From: Leisingera aquaemixtae
Lineage (GTDB): Bacteria > Pseudomonadota > Alphaproteobacteria > Rhodobacterales > Rhodobacteraceae
Assembly: GCF_001458395.1 (NCBI RefSeq)
Contig: NZ_CYSR01000034.1
Span: 1-64,000, forward strand
Length of the DNA stretch: 64,000 bases
Direction of reading: 5' to 3'
How positions within the stretch are numbered: the first letter of the stretch is position 1; each line of letters starts with the position of its first letter. This document shows, one piece after another, positions 8,226-16,032 of this stretch. Made by a program: the position numbers and the translations under genes. The notes beneath the pieces are model-generated. The model ran no database searches. It was not told the origin of the DNA and saw only the letters and a list, made by a program, of their open reading frames with translations.

Positions 8226-10874
8226 ATGACTATTGAAAAAGACGTTCCGGCGCGGCGCCGTTTCCGGCTGTTTTCCAGTATTGGCGCCAAGATCACGCTG
8301 ATCCTGATGACGATGGGCGCTGCCTGCGCCGTGGGCGGCATCCTGGTCACCCTGGTGTTCACGCAGACCGGCCGTCAAATGCAGGTTCTGACGCAAGAGA
8401 AGGTCCCGCAGCTGGAGCTGAGCAGCCGCCTGGTAAATGCCGCAGGCCAAGCCAAAAACACGATGATCGGCGTTCTGCAGGCCGGATCGGTTGAGGATCT
8501 GGCCCAGGCCGAGGAAAAGGCCGCCGCCGCCATCGCGCATCTGAACAGCACGGTCGCCGGGCTGCCCGCCGGGGAGCAGGCCCAATTCGCACCGGAGGCC
8601 GCTGCCGCTGCTGAACGGCTCAATAACCTGATTGCCGCGCGCAAAGGCGCCTTCGCCAACCAGGTTGCAATCGACACCCGGACCGCCCGCCTGCAGACCC
8701 TCAGCCAGGCGGTGCAGGACAAGCTTGTCATGGTCGCCTCCGAAGCCCGCAACAGCCTGATGGACGGCGGCGAAGAGACCATCATCCAGGTCGACGAGGT
8801 TCTGAACGATCTGGTGGAGCAGCAATTCGGCGGACTGCAAACGCTGCTGGAAGCACGCGCGGACATCAGCATCCTGTCCGGCGCGGCGCTGGCACTGGGG
8901 CATGTGCGCGACGTCCCGACCAAAGGGGCGCTCAAGAAAATGGCCAAAGACGCGCTGAAACGGCTGGAGCCTGTGCTGGGCCGGCTCGAAGAGCTGGGAC
9001 TGGACGCCGGCCGGGTGCAAAAGGTCCGCGAGTCGGTGGAGCTGTTCCGCTATACGCTGACGGCCAGCCGCAAGGAGCTGAAGGACAGCCGCAAGGAGGT
9101 GCTGGCCGCCCGCAACGCCAGCGTGCGCCCGCTGACGCAGGCGATGGAGCGGATGGTATTCACCCTGTCGGTCGCAGCAACCCAGGCCAGTGCAGACAAC
9201 CGCACCGCCATCCAGGGCCTGCTGGACAACCAGGTCGGCGTGCTGCAGCAGCTTCTGGAAATCAACGGCTGGATCAGCGCCTTTCAGGTTGCGGCGCTGG
9301 ACATGGCCGCAGCGCATGAGATTTCCGCCGCCCGGGCCGCTGCCGGACCGCTGCAGGACGCCGCCGCTGCGCTGGCGGGCTACAGCGGGTTCAATGACGG
9401 GGTGTTTGCTCAGGAACTGGAAGGGATGATCGCGCTTGCCGATCCCTCGCAAGGCCTGCCGGTGTTCAAGGCCGCGGCGCTGGAGGCTGCGGCCGAAGCT
9501 GCTACGGCATCGCAGGCCACCGTGGACGCCGTGCTGGAATTTGCTGGCAAGGCGACCGCCCTCGGGGCCGAAAGCCAGCTGGAAATCGCCTCAATCGCGG
9601 ACGGGCTCGCCAGCGACGTGACCGCAGCACAGCGGCAGCTGCAGATCCTGGCGGCTGTGGCGGCGGCGGTGTTTCTGGCGGCGCTGGTTCTGACCCGGAT
9701 TCTGATCCTGCGCCCGCTGGCCGATATCAGCGGCACAACTGAGCGGCTGGCCGCCGGAAATCTGCGCCCGGTGACCGGTTACGAGCGCTCCAGCGATGAA
9801 ATTTACCGCATCGCCACGGCGCTGTCGGTATTCCGCGACGGGCTGGTGCAAAAGGCCGAAGTGGAGGCCGCAGCCGAAGCGGAGCGCGATGCGCGCCTGG
9901 CCGAGCAGACCGCCGCGGTTACGGCCATCGGCAGCGGTCTGGAACGGCTGTCGCAGGGCGACCTGACCTACCGCATCCGCACCGAAATGGGCGAAGGCTA
10001 TGCCAAGCTGCGCGACGATTTCAACGCAGCGCTGGAGAAGCTGGAGGCCTCGGTGAGCAGTCTCAGCGCCAGCGGCCAGTCGATTGCCGGCGGCAGCACC
10101 GAAATTTCCTCGGCGTCCCGCAACCTCTCCGAACGTTCGGAGCACACTGCCCAAACCCTGGCCGGAACCGCGGCGGCGGTGAACCAGCTTTCGGTCTCAA
10201 TCGCCGGCACCGCCCAGGCCTCGGGCGAGGCCTCCGCCTCGGTCGAGGCGGCACGCCAGAACGCCAATGAGAGCATTGAGGTGGTCAAACGGACCTACGG
10301 CGCGATGGAGGCGATCAAGGAAAGCTCCGAGAAGATTTCCCGAATCATCGGCATGATCGAGGCAATTGCCCAGCAGACCAACCTGCTGGCGCTGAACGCC
10401 GGCGTCGAGGCGGCCCGGGCAGGCAATGTCGGCAAGGGGTTTGCCGTGGTCGCCTCGGAGGTGCGGACGCTGGCGCACCGGTCCAAGGAAGCCGCCACGG
10501 AAATCGCCGCTTTGGTGGAGGAAGCGGGCCAGAATGTCGAGCTTGGCGCCGATCTGGTCGAGCAGACCCGCGCGGCGATCAGCGACATTTCTGCCTCTGT
10601 CACCAGCGCGGCCGACCTTATGAAGTCCATTTCCCAGGCATCCTCGGAACAATCCGGCAGCCTGCAGGAGATCAACACCGCAATGGCCAATCTCGACGAC
10701 GCCACCACCCGCAACGCGGCCCTGTTCGAGGAGGTCACCTCCTCCAGCCTGGGGCTGTCCAAGGAAGCTCAGGCTATGGCTGGCGCCATCGGCGCCTTCC
10801 GCACTCAAGCGGCGGCCCCCGGACATAGTGCCAGCGGCACAGAGCAAGAGGAGATCTGGCGGCTGCAGGCCTGA
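8226..10874 (+). CDS. Methyl-accepting chemotaxis protein (large periplasmic helical sensor)
   Basis: 882 residues from the ATG at 8226, preceded by GGGTGAG. A membrane helix lies at about 22-45 ([19 protein letters not shown]). A long, almost wholly helical periplasmic region follows to about 470, then a second membrane helix at about 471-493 ([20 protein letters not shown]), a HAMP region at about 494-547 and a further HAMP-like linker. The methyl-accepting signalling domain has the hairpin tip [20 protein letters not shown] and [13 protein letters not shown]. The periplasmic part is unusually long (about 425 residues) and repetitive in A, L, E and Q, suggesting stacked four-helix bundles. 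The C-terminus (EEIWRLQA) is only a weak match to a CheR tether. The ligand is unknown, and no che genes are near. Confidence 0.92.
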   Translation: MTIEKDVPARRRFRLFSSIGAKITLILMTMGAACAVGGILVTLVFTQTGRQMQVLTQEKVPQLELSSRLVNAAGQAKNTMIGVLQAGSVEDLAQAEEKAAAAIAHLNSTVAGLPAGEQAQFAPEAAAAAERLNNLIAARKGAFANQVAIDTRTARLQTLSQAVQDKLVMVASEARNSLMDGGEETIIQVDEVLNDLVEQQFGGLQTLLEARADISILSGAALALGHVRDVPTKGALKKMAKDALKRLEPVLGRLEELGLDAGRVQKVRESVELFRYTLTASRKELKDSRKEVLAARNASVRPLTQAMERMVFTLSVAATQASADNRTAIQGLLDNQVGVLQQLLEINGWISAFQVAALDMAAAHEISAARAAAGPLQDAAAALAGYSGFNDGVFAQELEGMIALADPSQGLPVFKAAALEAAAEAATASQATVDAVLEFAGKATALGAESQLEIASIADGLASDVTAAQRQLQILAAVAAAVFLAALVLTRILILRPLADISGTTERLAAGNLRPVTGYERSSDEIYRIATALSVFRDGLVQKAEVEAAAEAERDARLAEQTAAVTAIGSGLERLSQGDLTYRIRTEMGEGYAKLRDDFNAALEKLEASVSSLSASGQSIAGGSTEISSASRNLSERSEHTAQTLAGTAAAVNQLSVSIAGTAQASGEASASVEAARQNANESIEVVKRTYGAMEAIKESSEKISRIIGMIEAIAQQTNLLALNAGVEAARAGNVGKGFAVVASEVRTLAHRSKEAATEIAALVEEAGQNVELGADLVEQTRAAISDISASVTSAADLMKSISQASSEQSGSLQEINTAMANLDDATTRNAALFEEVTSSSLGLSKEAQAMAGAIGAFRTQAAAPGHSASGTEQEEIWRLQA

Positions 10875-10898
10875 GGCGGTGCTCGAAACAGCCCTGCC

Positions 10899-11810
10899 CT
10901 ACTCCCCGGCAACGAAGCGGTAGCCGCTGCCGGACCGTTCTGCCCGCCCGATGCCGCCGCCCGGCAAGTGATAGCCAATCAGCCGCATCTGCTCCGCGGC
11001 CAGCAGATCCAGCAGGCGCAGGCGCGTCGCGGCCGCCGTTTGCGGATCCTGGTCAGAGCCGACCGGCCAGGAGGGTTCTGCAAAGCTGACATGGTGATTG
11101 CCAACCGCGTCGCCCAGGATCAGGACGCTTTCACTGCCGCCGCGGACTTCAAAGGCCATATGCCCCGGCGTGTGGCCGGGGGTGGCGCGGGCGGCAACGC
11201 CGGGCAGGATTTCCGCCCCATCGGCGAACAGCTGCACCCTGTCCTCCAGCGCCTCCATCCGGCGGCGCGCCCCGGCGGCCATGGCAGCGCGGCTGCTGCC
11301 GATGCTGGCGGCCGTGTCCGGATCGTACCAGTAATCCCATTCATCCTGCCCCATCAGAAAGGCCGCCTCGGGGAACAGCAGTTCATCGAAATCGTCCAGC
11401 ACCCCCCACAGATGATCCGGGTGGCAATGGGTAAAGACCACGTGGGTTACGTCCTCCGGGGCGACCCCGATGGCCTCCAGCGCCCCTGGCAGCTTGCCCG
11501 CGCTGTCCTGAAACCCCGGCCCGGAACCTGCGTCAAACAGAACCACCCGGCCCTCGTCCCTGAGCAGGGTGACATTGACCTCTGGCATCAGCGGCCCCGC
11601 CCCGATCCCGTAGCGGTGCAGCAGCGGTTGCAGCGCCTCCGGGTCAAGCCCGCCAAAGATGAATTCCGGCGGCAGGGTCAGGTGGCCGTCCGACAGCGTT
11701 TCAATCTTCTTGGCCCCCAGCTCGATCCGGGCCAGCGCCCATCCCGGTGCCGCCGCCGCAGCCAGCCCCGCCGCAGCCCCCAGGCCGAAATTCCGTCTGC
11801 TTAAGGCCAT
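10899..11810 (-). CDS. Tat-exported metallo-beta-lactamase-fold hydrolase
   Basis: 303 residues. A twin-arginine signal opens the protein (SRRNFGLGAAAGLAAAAAPG), so export of the folded metalloenzyme to the periplasm is expected. The metal site is clear: HCHPDHLWG (H-x-H-x-D-H) at about 129-137, a later histidine in TPGHTPGHM and an aspartate in LILGDAVGNHH. The arrangement is that of the lactonase/quorum-quenching-like MBL group, but substrate cannot be told from sequence. It ends 24 bases from the stop of the chemoreceptor gene, the two being convergent. It is the last gene before pcaQ on the same strand, separated by 128 bases, and there is no clear link to the pca genes. Confidence 0.85.
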   Translation of the reverse strand: MALSRRNFGLGAAAGLAAAAAPGWALARIELGAKKIETLSDGHLTLPPEFIFGGLDPEALQPLLHRYGIGAGPLMPEVNVTLLRDEGRVVLFDAGSGPGFQDSAGKLPGALEAIGVAPEDVTHVVFTHCHPDHLWGVLDDFDELLFPEAAFLMGQDEWDYWYDPDTAASIGSSRAAMAAGARRRMEALEDRVQLFADGAEILPGVAARATPGHTPGHMAFEVRGGSESVLILGDAVGNHHVSFAEPSWPVGSDQDPQTAAATRLRLLDLLAAEQMRLIGYHLPGGGIGRAERSGSGYRFVAGE

Positions 11811-11938
11811 CGCCTTTCCTCCCGCTTCAGTCTGCCTGCATCAAATGCAAATATTCTATTTGGTGAATTATACGGCATGGCCGCAGCAACGCAAACTCCT
11901 GCATTGCCGCAGTCCTGCCAGTCCGGCCAGCAGCGGCG

Positions 11939-12865
11939 CTAAACCAGTCCCAGAGCGGCGCAATGGCTGCGCAGCGCGGCGCAAAACCGCTGTGCAGCGG
12001 CGGTCAGCCGGTGATCGCGGCGGGTGCACAGGCCAACCGGGCCCAAGGTGCTGTCCGTGTTCACCGGCAGCGCAGCCATGGTGCCCGCCTGCAGATCCGG
12101 CCGCACCACGCCGTGACTAATGATCCAGACCGCCTGATGCGCCAGCACGAAGCGGCGCCCAAAGGAAGATGAGACCGTCTCGACCGGAAAGCGCGGCAAC
12201 GCCAGCCCCTGCTCCAGAAACATCCGCTCGACCAGAGGGCGGATGATAGACCCTTCCGACGGTATCAGCACCGGATAATCCTCAAACACCGCCGGCGGCA
12301 GATGGGCAGCCCCGGCCAGCGGGTGGCCTGCTGCGACCACCACCGCGACGCGCTCACGGTACAAGGGGTCGAATTCCACCCCGGCCATCGTTTCCGGCGC
12401 GGGCAGCCGGCCGACCACCACATCCAGGCTGCCGCGGCGCAGCTGGTCAATCAGATACTGATTGCCGCCGGACATCACCAGGAACCGCCCCGGTGCCCTG
12501 CCTGCACGCAGCTGCGCCAGCGTGTCGGGCACCAGATCCGCTGCCACTGTAGGCAGCGCCCCGATGTAGACCTGCGGCCCCTCCGCCTCCCCCAGGCCCT
12601 GCAGCAGCGCCACCCCGTCACGCGCCAGCGCCAGGCTGCGCCCCGCATGATCCCGGAACAGCTCTCCATAGCTGCTGAGCCGGATGCCGCGGCCATGTTT
12701 TTCCACCAGCGGCTTGCCGCAGACCGCCTCCAGCTCGCGCAGCGCCCGGGTAACAGCGGGCTGGGTCATGCCCAGCGCCTCAGCCGCCTGGGTGACGCTC
12801 AGCTTGCGGGCGACTTCAACGAAGACTTCAAGATGGCGCAGCTTCAAAGAGGACGAAAGTCTCAT
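11939..12865 (-). CDS. pcaQ: LysR-family regulator of protocatechuate genes, PcaQ
   Basis: 308 residues, the usual length for PcaQ. The N-terminal LysR winged helix lies at about 8-67 (LRHLEVFVEVARKLSVTQAA, MTQPAVTRALRELE), followed by the two-lobed effector domain (VYIGALPTVAADLVPDTLAQ, VIWIISHGVV-type end). The gene is divergent from pcaCHG, the arrangement in which PcaQ activates the pca operon in response to a ring-cleavage product such as beta-carboxy-muconate or its lactone. Identification rests on both the sequence and this context. The 86-base divergent region holds inverted ATAC/GTAT elements that could be its operator. Confidence 0.85.
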   Translation of the reverse strand: MRLSSSLKLRHLEVFVEVARKLSVTQAAEALGMTQPAVTRALRELEAVCGKPLVEKHGRGIRLSSYGELFRDHAGRSLALARDGVALLQGLGEAEGPQVYIGALPTVAADLVPDTLAQLRAGRAPGRFLVMSGGNQYLIDQLRRGSLDVVVGRLPAPETMAGVEFDPLYRERVAVVVAAGHPLAGAAHLPPAVFEDYPVLIPSEGSIIRPLVERMFLEQGLALPRFPVETVSSSFGRRFVLAHQAVWIISHGVVRPDLQAGTMAALPVNTDSTLGPVGLCTRRDHRLTAAAQRFCAALRSHCAALGLV

Positions 12866-12902
12866 ATCACCACAGGTATCATTTCATGCCTGATTGGGGA
12901 TT

Positions 12903-12929
12903 ATACAGATCACCTGCGGTATGCGATAC
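12903..12929. promoter_or_regulatory. Candidate PcaQ operator
   Basis: In the pcaQ-pcaC divergent region, ATAC (12903-12906) and GTAT (12919-12922) form an interrupted inverted repeat. GTAT-GCG-ATAC (12919-12929) forms a second, shorter one. LysR regulators bind T-N11-A-type imperfect palindromes of this size. It is not the ATAACC-N4-GGTTAA form described for rhizobial PcaQ, so the call is tentative. Confidence 0.35.
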
Positions 12930-12951
12930 TCCTATGCAAAGGGAGACCGCA

Positions 12952-13347
12952 ATGACGCAAGACAGATACGACCGCGGCATGCAAGTCCGGCGCAGGGTGC
13001 TGGGCGACGCCCATGTGGACCGCGCCGAGGCCGCCAAGACGGCGCTGGACCAGCCGTTTCAGGAGCTGATCACTGAGGCCGCCTGGGGCACGGTCTGGGC
13101 GTCGGACCGGATTTCCATGCGGGAACGGTCGATGCTGACATTGGCGCTGCTGGCAGCGACCGGCAATTTCGCTGAGATCCCGATGCACATCCGAGCCACC
13201 GCCCGCACCGGCGCCAGCCAGGAAGACGTGCAGGAGGCCTTCCAGCATGTGGCCGTCTATGCCGGCGTGCCGCGCGCCAATCAGGCGCTGAAACTGGCCA
13301 AGGAAACCTATGCCGCAATGGCAGCCGAAGGGGAGGAGCCCGCATGA
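12952..13347 (+). CDS. pcaC: 4-carboxymuconolactone decarboxylase
   Basis: 131 residues from an ATG at 12952, preceded by AAAGGGAGA. Alpha-helical carboxymuconolactone decarboxylase/AhpD fold, with the family segments [37 protein letters not shown] and [18 protein letters not shown]. It converts 4-carboxymuconolactone to beta-ketoadipate enol-lactone with loss of CO2 in the protocatechuate branch of the beta-ketoadipate pathway. It is first in the operon, and its stop overlaps the pcaH start by four bases (ATGA). There is no fusion to PcaD, unlike PcaL proteins, and no separate pcaD is present nearby. Confidence 0.93.
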   Translation: MTQDRYDRGMQVRRRVLGDAHVDRAEAAKTALDQPFQELITEAAWGTVWASDRISMRERSMLTLALLAATGNFAEIPMHIRATARTGASQEDVQEAFQHVAVYAGVPRANQALKLAKETYAAMAAEGEEPA

Positions 13348-14081
13348 GCACGCCGCCGAAAGAGGGGGAGTTCTATCAGCGCGACCGCCGCTGGCACCCC
13401 CCTGCCCTGTCGCAGGACTACAAGACCTCGGTCACCCGCTCGCCCAAATTCCCGCTGATCAGCCTGGAGAACACCCCCAGCGAGATCACCGGCCCGGTGT
13501 TCGGCCACAACGATATCAACGCCGCCGACAATGACCTGCTGAGCAACTTCGCCCAGCCCGGCGAAAGCCCGGTCGGCGAGCGGATCATCGTGCATGGCCG
13601 GGTGCTGGATGAAAACGCCCGCCCGGTGCCGAACACGCTGGTGGAGATCTGGCAGGCCAATGCGTCCGGCCGATACCGGCATAAGAAGGACAGCTATCTT
13701 GGGGCGCTGGACCCGAATTTCGGCGGCTGCGGCCGGACGCTGACGGATGCGAACGGCTGCTACCATTTCCGCACTGTAAAGCCCGGCGCCTACCCCTGGC
13801 GCAACTGGGTGAACGACTGGCGGCCCGCGCATATCCACGTTTCGGTCTTCGGCAGCGGTTTCGCCCAGCGGCTGATCACTCAGCTCTATTTCGAGGGCGA
13901 CCCGCTGATTGCCCGCTGCCCGATCGTGAACACCATCCCGGACCCGGAGGCGGTTGAGATGCTGGTGGCCCGGCTCGACATGAACGCCACCATTCCGCTG
14001 GACACCATCGCCTACCGCTTTGACATCGTGCTGCGCGGGCGGCGGTCCACCCTGTTTGAAAACCGGCTGGAGGGAAACTGA
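13344..14081 (+). CDS. pcaH: Protocatechuate 3,4-dioxygenase beta subunit
   Basis: 245 residues. Intradiol ring-cleavage dioxygenase with its non-haem Fe(III) ligands: a tyrosine in SGRYRHKKD, a tyrosine in PGAYPWRNW, and two histidines in [11 protein letters not shown]. An N-terminal PcaH-specific extension (about 1-60) carries the [12 protein letters not shown] motif. With PcaG it forms the alpha-beta enzyme that opens protocatechuate to 3-carboxy-cis,cis-muconate using O2. It overlaps pcaC by four bases upstream and pcaG by one base (TGATG) downstream, so the three are translationally coupled. Confidence 0.95.
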   Translation: MSTPPKEGEFYQRDRRWHPPALSQDYKTSVTRSPKFPLISLENTPSEITGPVFGHNDINAADNDLLSNFAQPGESPVGERIIVHGRVLDENARPVPNTLVEIWQANASGRYRHKKDSYLGALDPNFGGCGRTLTDANGCYHFRTVKPGAYPWRNWVNDWRPAHIHVSVFGSGFAQRLITQLYFEGDPLIARCPIVNTIPDPEAVEMLVARLDMNATIPLDTIAYRFDIVLRGRRSTLFENRLEGN

Positions 14082-14701
14082 TGCGGCAGAAGCTGGAATA
14101 CCTGAAAGAAACCCCCTCCCAGACCGCTGGTCCCTATGTCCATATCGGCCTGGCCCCTGGTGCGGCGGGGTTTGAGATCTACGATCAGGAGCTTGGCTGG
14201 GACATTGCAGGTCCCAATGCCAAAGGCGCGCGCATCCGGGTCGAGGGCGTGGTGACCGACGGCACCGGTTCTCCGGTCAAGGACGTGCTGCTGGAGGCCT
14301 GGCAGGCCAATGCGGACGGCGTCTATGCCCACCCGGAGCATGTGGGCGAGGTGGAGCAGGGGTTCCGCGGCTGGGGCCGGGTGATCACCGACTTCGAGAC
14401 CGGCGAATGGGGATTTGACACCGTGAAACCCGGGCCTGTGATGGGCCGGGGCGGGCAGATGATGGCGCCGCACATCAATCTGTGGATCGTCGCGCGCGGC
14501 ATCAACGTCGGGCTGAATACCAGGGTCTATTTCGAGGACGAGGAAGAGGCCAATGCGGCAGACCCGGTGCTGAATGTGATAGAATGGGAGCGCCGCCGCG
14601 CCACACTGATCGCCAAGCGCGAGGCGCGGGACGGTCTGGCAGTCTACCGGTTCGACATCCGCCTGCAGGGCGAAGATGAGACCGTGTTTTTCGACATTTG
14701 A
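14081..14701 (+). CDS. pcaG: Protocatechuate 3,4-dioxygenase alpha subunit
   Basis: 206 residues, normal for the alpha subunit. It begins with the typical QTAGPYVHIGLAPG and has the intradiol dioxygenase core (VLLEAWQANADGVYAHP, GFDTVKPG, MMAPHINLWIVARG). As in other PcaG proteins the iron ligands are not complete (HIN in place of HIH), consistent with a structural partner of PcaH. It follows pcaH with a one-base overlap and precedes the DUF849 gene by 11 bases. Confidence 0.94.
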   Translation: MRQKLEYLKETPSQTAGPYVHIGLAPGAAGFEIYDQELGWDIAGPNAKGARIRVEGVVTDGTGSPVKDVLLEAWQANADGVYAHPEHVGEVEQGFRGWGRVITDFETGEWGFDTVKPGPVMGRGGQMMAPHINLWIVARGINVGLNTRVYFEDEEEANAADPVLNVIEWERRRATLIAKREARDGLAVYRFDIRLQGEDETVFFDI

Positions 14702-14712
14702 AGGGGAATTTA

Positions 14713-15543
14713 ATGAGCACACCCTGCATCATCTGCGTGGCCATCACCGGCTCGGTCCCGACCAAGGAGAACAATCCGGCGGTGCCTGTCACTATCGCGG
14801 AACAGATCGAAAGCACACAGGAGGCGTTCGAGGCCGGCGCCTCGATTGCGCATTGCCATGTGAGGAATGACGATCAGACGCCGACCTCGGATCCGGAAAA
14901 ATTCGCGCGGCTTATGGAAGGGCTTCAGAAACACTGCCCCGGCATGATCATACAGCTGTCGACAGGCGGCCGCTCCGGCGCGGGGCGCGAGCGCGGCGGG
15001 ATGCTGCCGCTGCGCCCCGACATGGCATCGCTGTCGGTCGGATCCAACAACTTCCCCACCCGGGTCTACGAGAACTCCCCCGACCTGGTCGACTGGCTGG
15101 CCTCCGAGATGCGCACCTACGAGGTGAAGCCGGAAATCGAAGCCTTTGACCTGTCGCATATCCACCAGGCGGTGAAGATGAACCGCGAGGGGCGCATTCC
15201 CGGCACGCTTTACGTGCAGTTTGTGATGGGGGTGAAGAACGCGATGCCGGTGGATAAGGACGTGTTCGACTACTACGTCAAAACCATGCAGCGGCTGGCG
15301 CCGGAGGCCCAATGGTGCGGCGCCGGGGTCGGGCCGGGGCAGATCCTGGTCAACGAATGGTCGATTGCCGCAGGCGGCCATACCCGCACCGGGCTGGAGG
15401 ACAACATGCGGCTCGACCGCGAGACGCTGGCCCCCTCCAACGCGGCGCTGGTGAAACGGGCCGCAGACCTGTGCGCGAAATACGAGCGCCCCGTCGCCAC
15501 CTGGCAGCAGGCCCGCGAGATCCTGGAGCTGCGCCCCGCCTGA
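14713..15543 (+). CDS. Beta-keto acid cleavage enzyme (DUF849/BKACE)
   Basis: 276 residues from the ATG at 14713, preceded by AAGGGG. DUF849 TIM barrel: VAITGSVPTKENNPAVPVT at the N-terminus, zinc-ligand histidines in SIAHCHVRNDD, then IIQLSTGGRSGAGRERGG and WCGAGVGPGQ. The family condenses a beta-keto acid with acetyl-CoA to give acetoacetate and a new acyl-CoA. Its place as fourth gene of the pca operon, 11 bases after pcaG, suggests beta-ketoadipate as substrate, giving succinyl-CoA and acetoacetate and so bypassing PcaI/J and PcaF. That substrate is an inference from context. An amino-acid-type BKACE substrate is less likely here. Confidence 0.85.
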   Translation: MSTPCIICVAITGSVPTKENNPAVPVTIAEQIESTQEAFEAGASIAHCHVRNDDQTPTSDPEKFARLMEGLQKHCPGMIIQLSTGGRSGAGRERGGMLPLRPDMASLSVGSNNFPTRVYENSPDLVDWLASEMRTYEVKPEIEAFDLSHIHQAVKMNREGRIPGTLYVQFVMGVKNAMPVDKDVFDYYVKTMQRLAPEAQWCGAGVGPGQILVNEWSIAAGGHTRTGLEDNMRLDRETLAPSNAALVKRAADLCAKYERPVATWQQAREILELRPA

Positions 15544-15551
15544 ATGCGCCC

Positions 15552-15599
15552 GCTTCGGGCCGCAAGGCCCGAAGCCGTGCCCAAGGCCGCCAGGCGGCC
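15552..15599 (+). terminator. Two stem-loops after the pca operon
   Basis: GCTTCGGGCC (15552-15561) pairs with GGCCCGAAGC (15566-15575) around GCAA. A second stem, GGCCGCC/GGCGGCC, spans 15585-15599. They lie between the convergent pca and cueR genes. There is no long T-tract, so termination is likely but not certain. Confidence 0.55.
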
Positions 15600-15642
15600 C
15601 GTCAGGGCAGCCGCGGGCGCGGGAGCGCCGCGCCGGGCTTGC

Positions 15643-16032
15643 TCAAACCTCGCCTGACAGATCCTTGAGGATCGGGCAGTCCGGGCGGCTGTCGCCTGCG
15701 CAGCCTTTGACCAGTTCGCCAAGCGTGTCGCGCATGGCCTGCAAGTCGGCGATCTTCTCCTCGATCTTGGCCAGATGCTCCAGCGCCAGCTGTTTCACAT
15801 CGGCGCTGGCGCGGCTTTCGTCCTCGTAGAGCGCCATCAGGGTGCGGCAGTCCTCGATGGTGAAGCCCAGCGCCCGGGCCCGGCCCAGAAACGCCAGCTT
15901 GTGCAGATCGGTCTCCGCAAAGCAGCGGTAGCCGTTGGCGCTGCGGTGCGGTTTGATCAGGCCGATGTCCTCGTAATAGCGGATCGTCTTGGCGGGCAGC
16001 CCGGAGCGGCTGGAAACGTCACCGATGTTCAT
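15643..16032 (-). CDS. cueR: MerR-family copper-responsive regulator CueR
   Basis: 129 residues. MerR winged helix at the N-terminus (MNIGDVSSRSGLPAKTIRYY, then GLIKPHRSANGYR), a long dimerisation helix, and a C-terminal metal loop with the two CueR cysteines in GCAGDSRPDCPIL. It senses monovalent copper, silver or gold and activates copA by twisting a promoter with a 19-base spacer. Such a promoter is seen upstream of copA here. Its ATG overlaps the copA stop by four bases (ATGA), so regulator and pump form one operon, with CueR second. Confidence 0.9.
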   Translation of the reverse strand: MNIGDVSSRSGLPAKTIRYYEDIGLIKPHRSANGYRCFAETDLHKLAFLGRARALGFTIEDCRTLMALYEDESRASADVKQLALEHLAKIEEKIADLQAMRDTLGELVKGCAGDSRPDCPILKDLSGEV

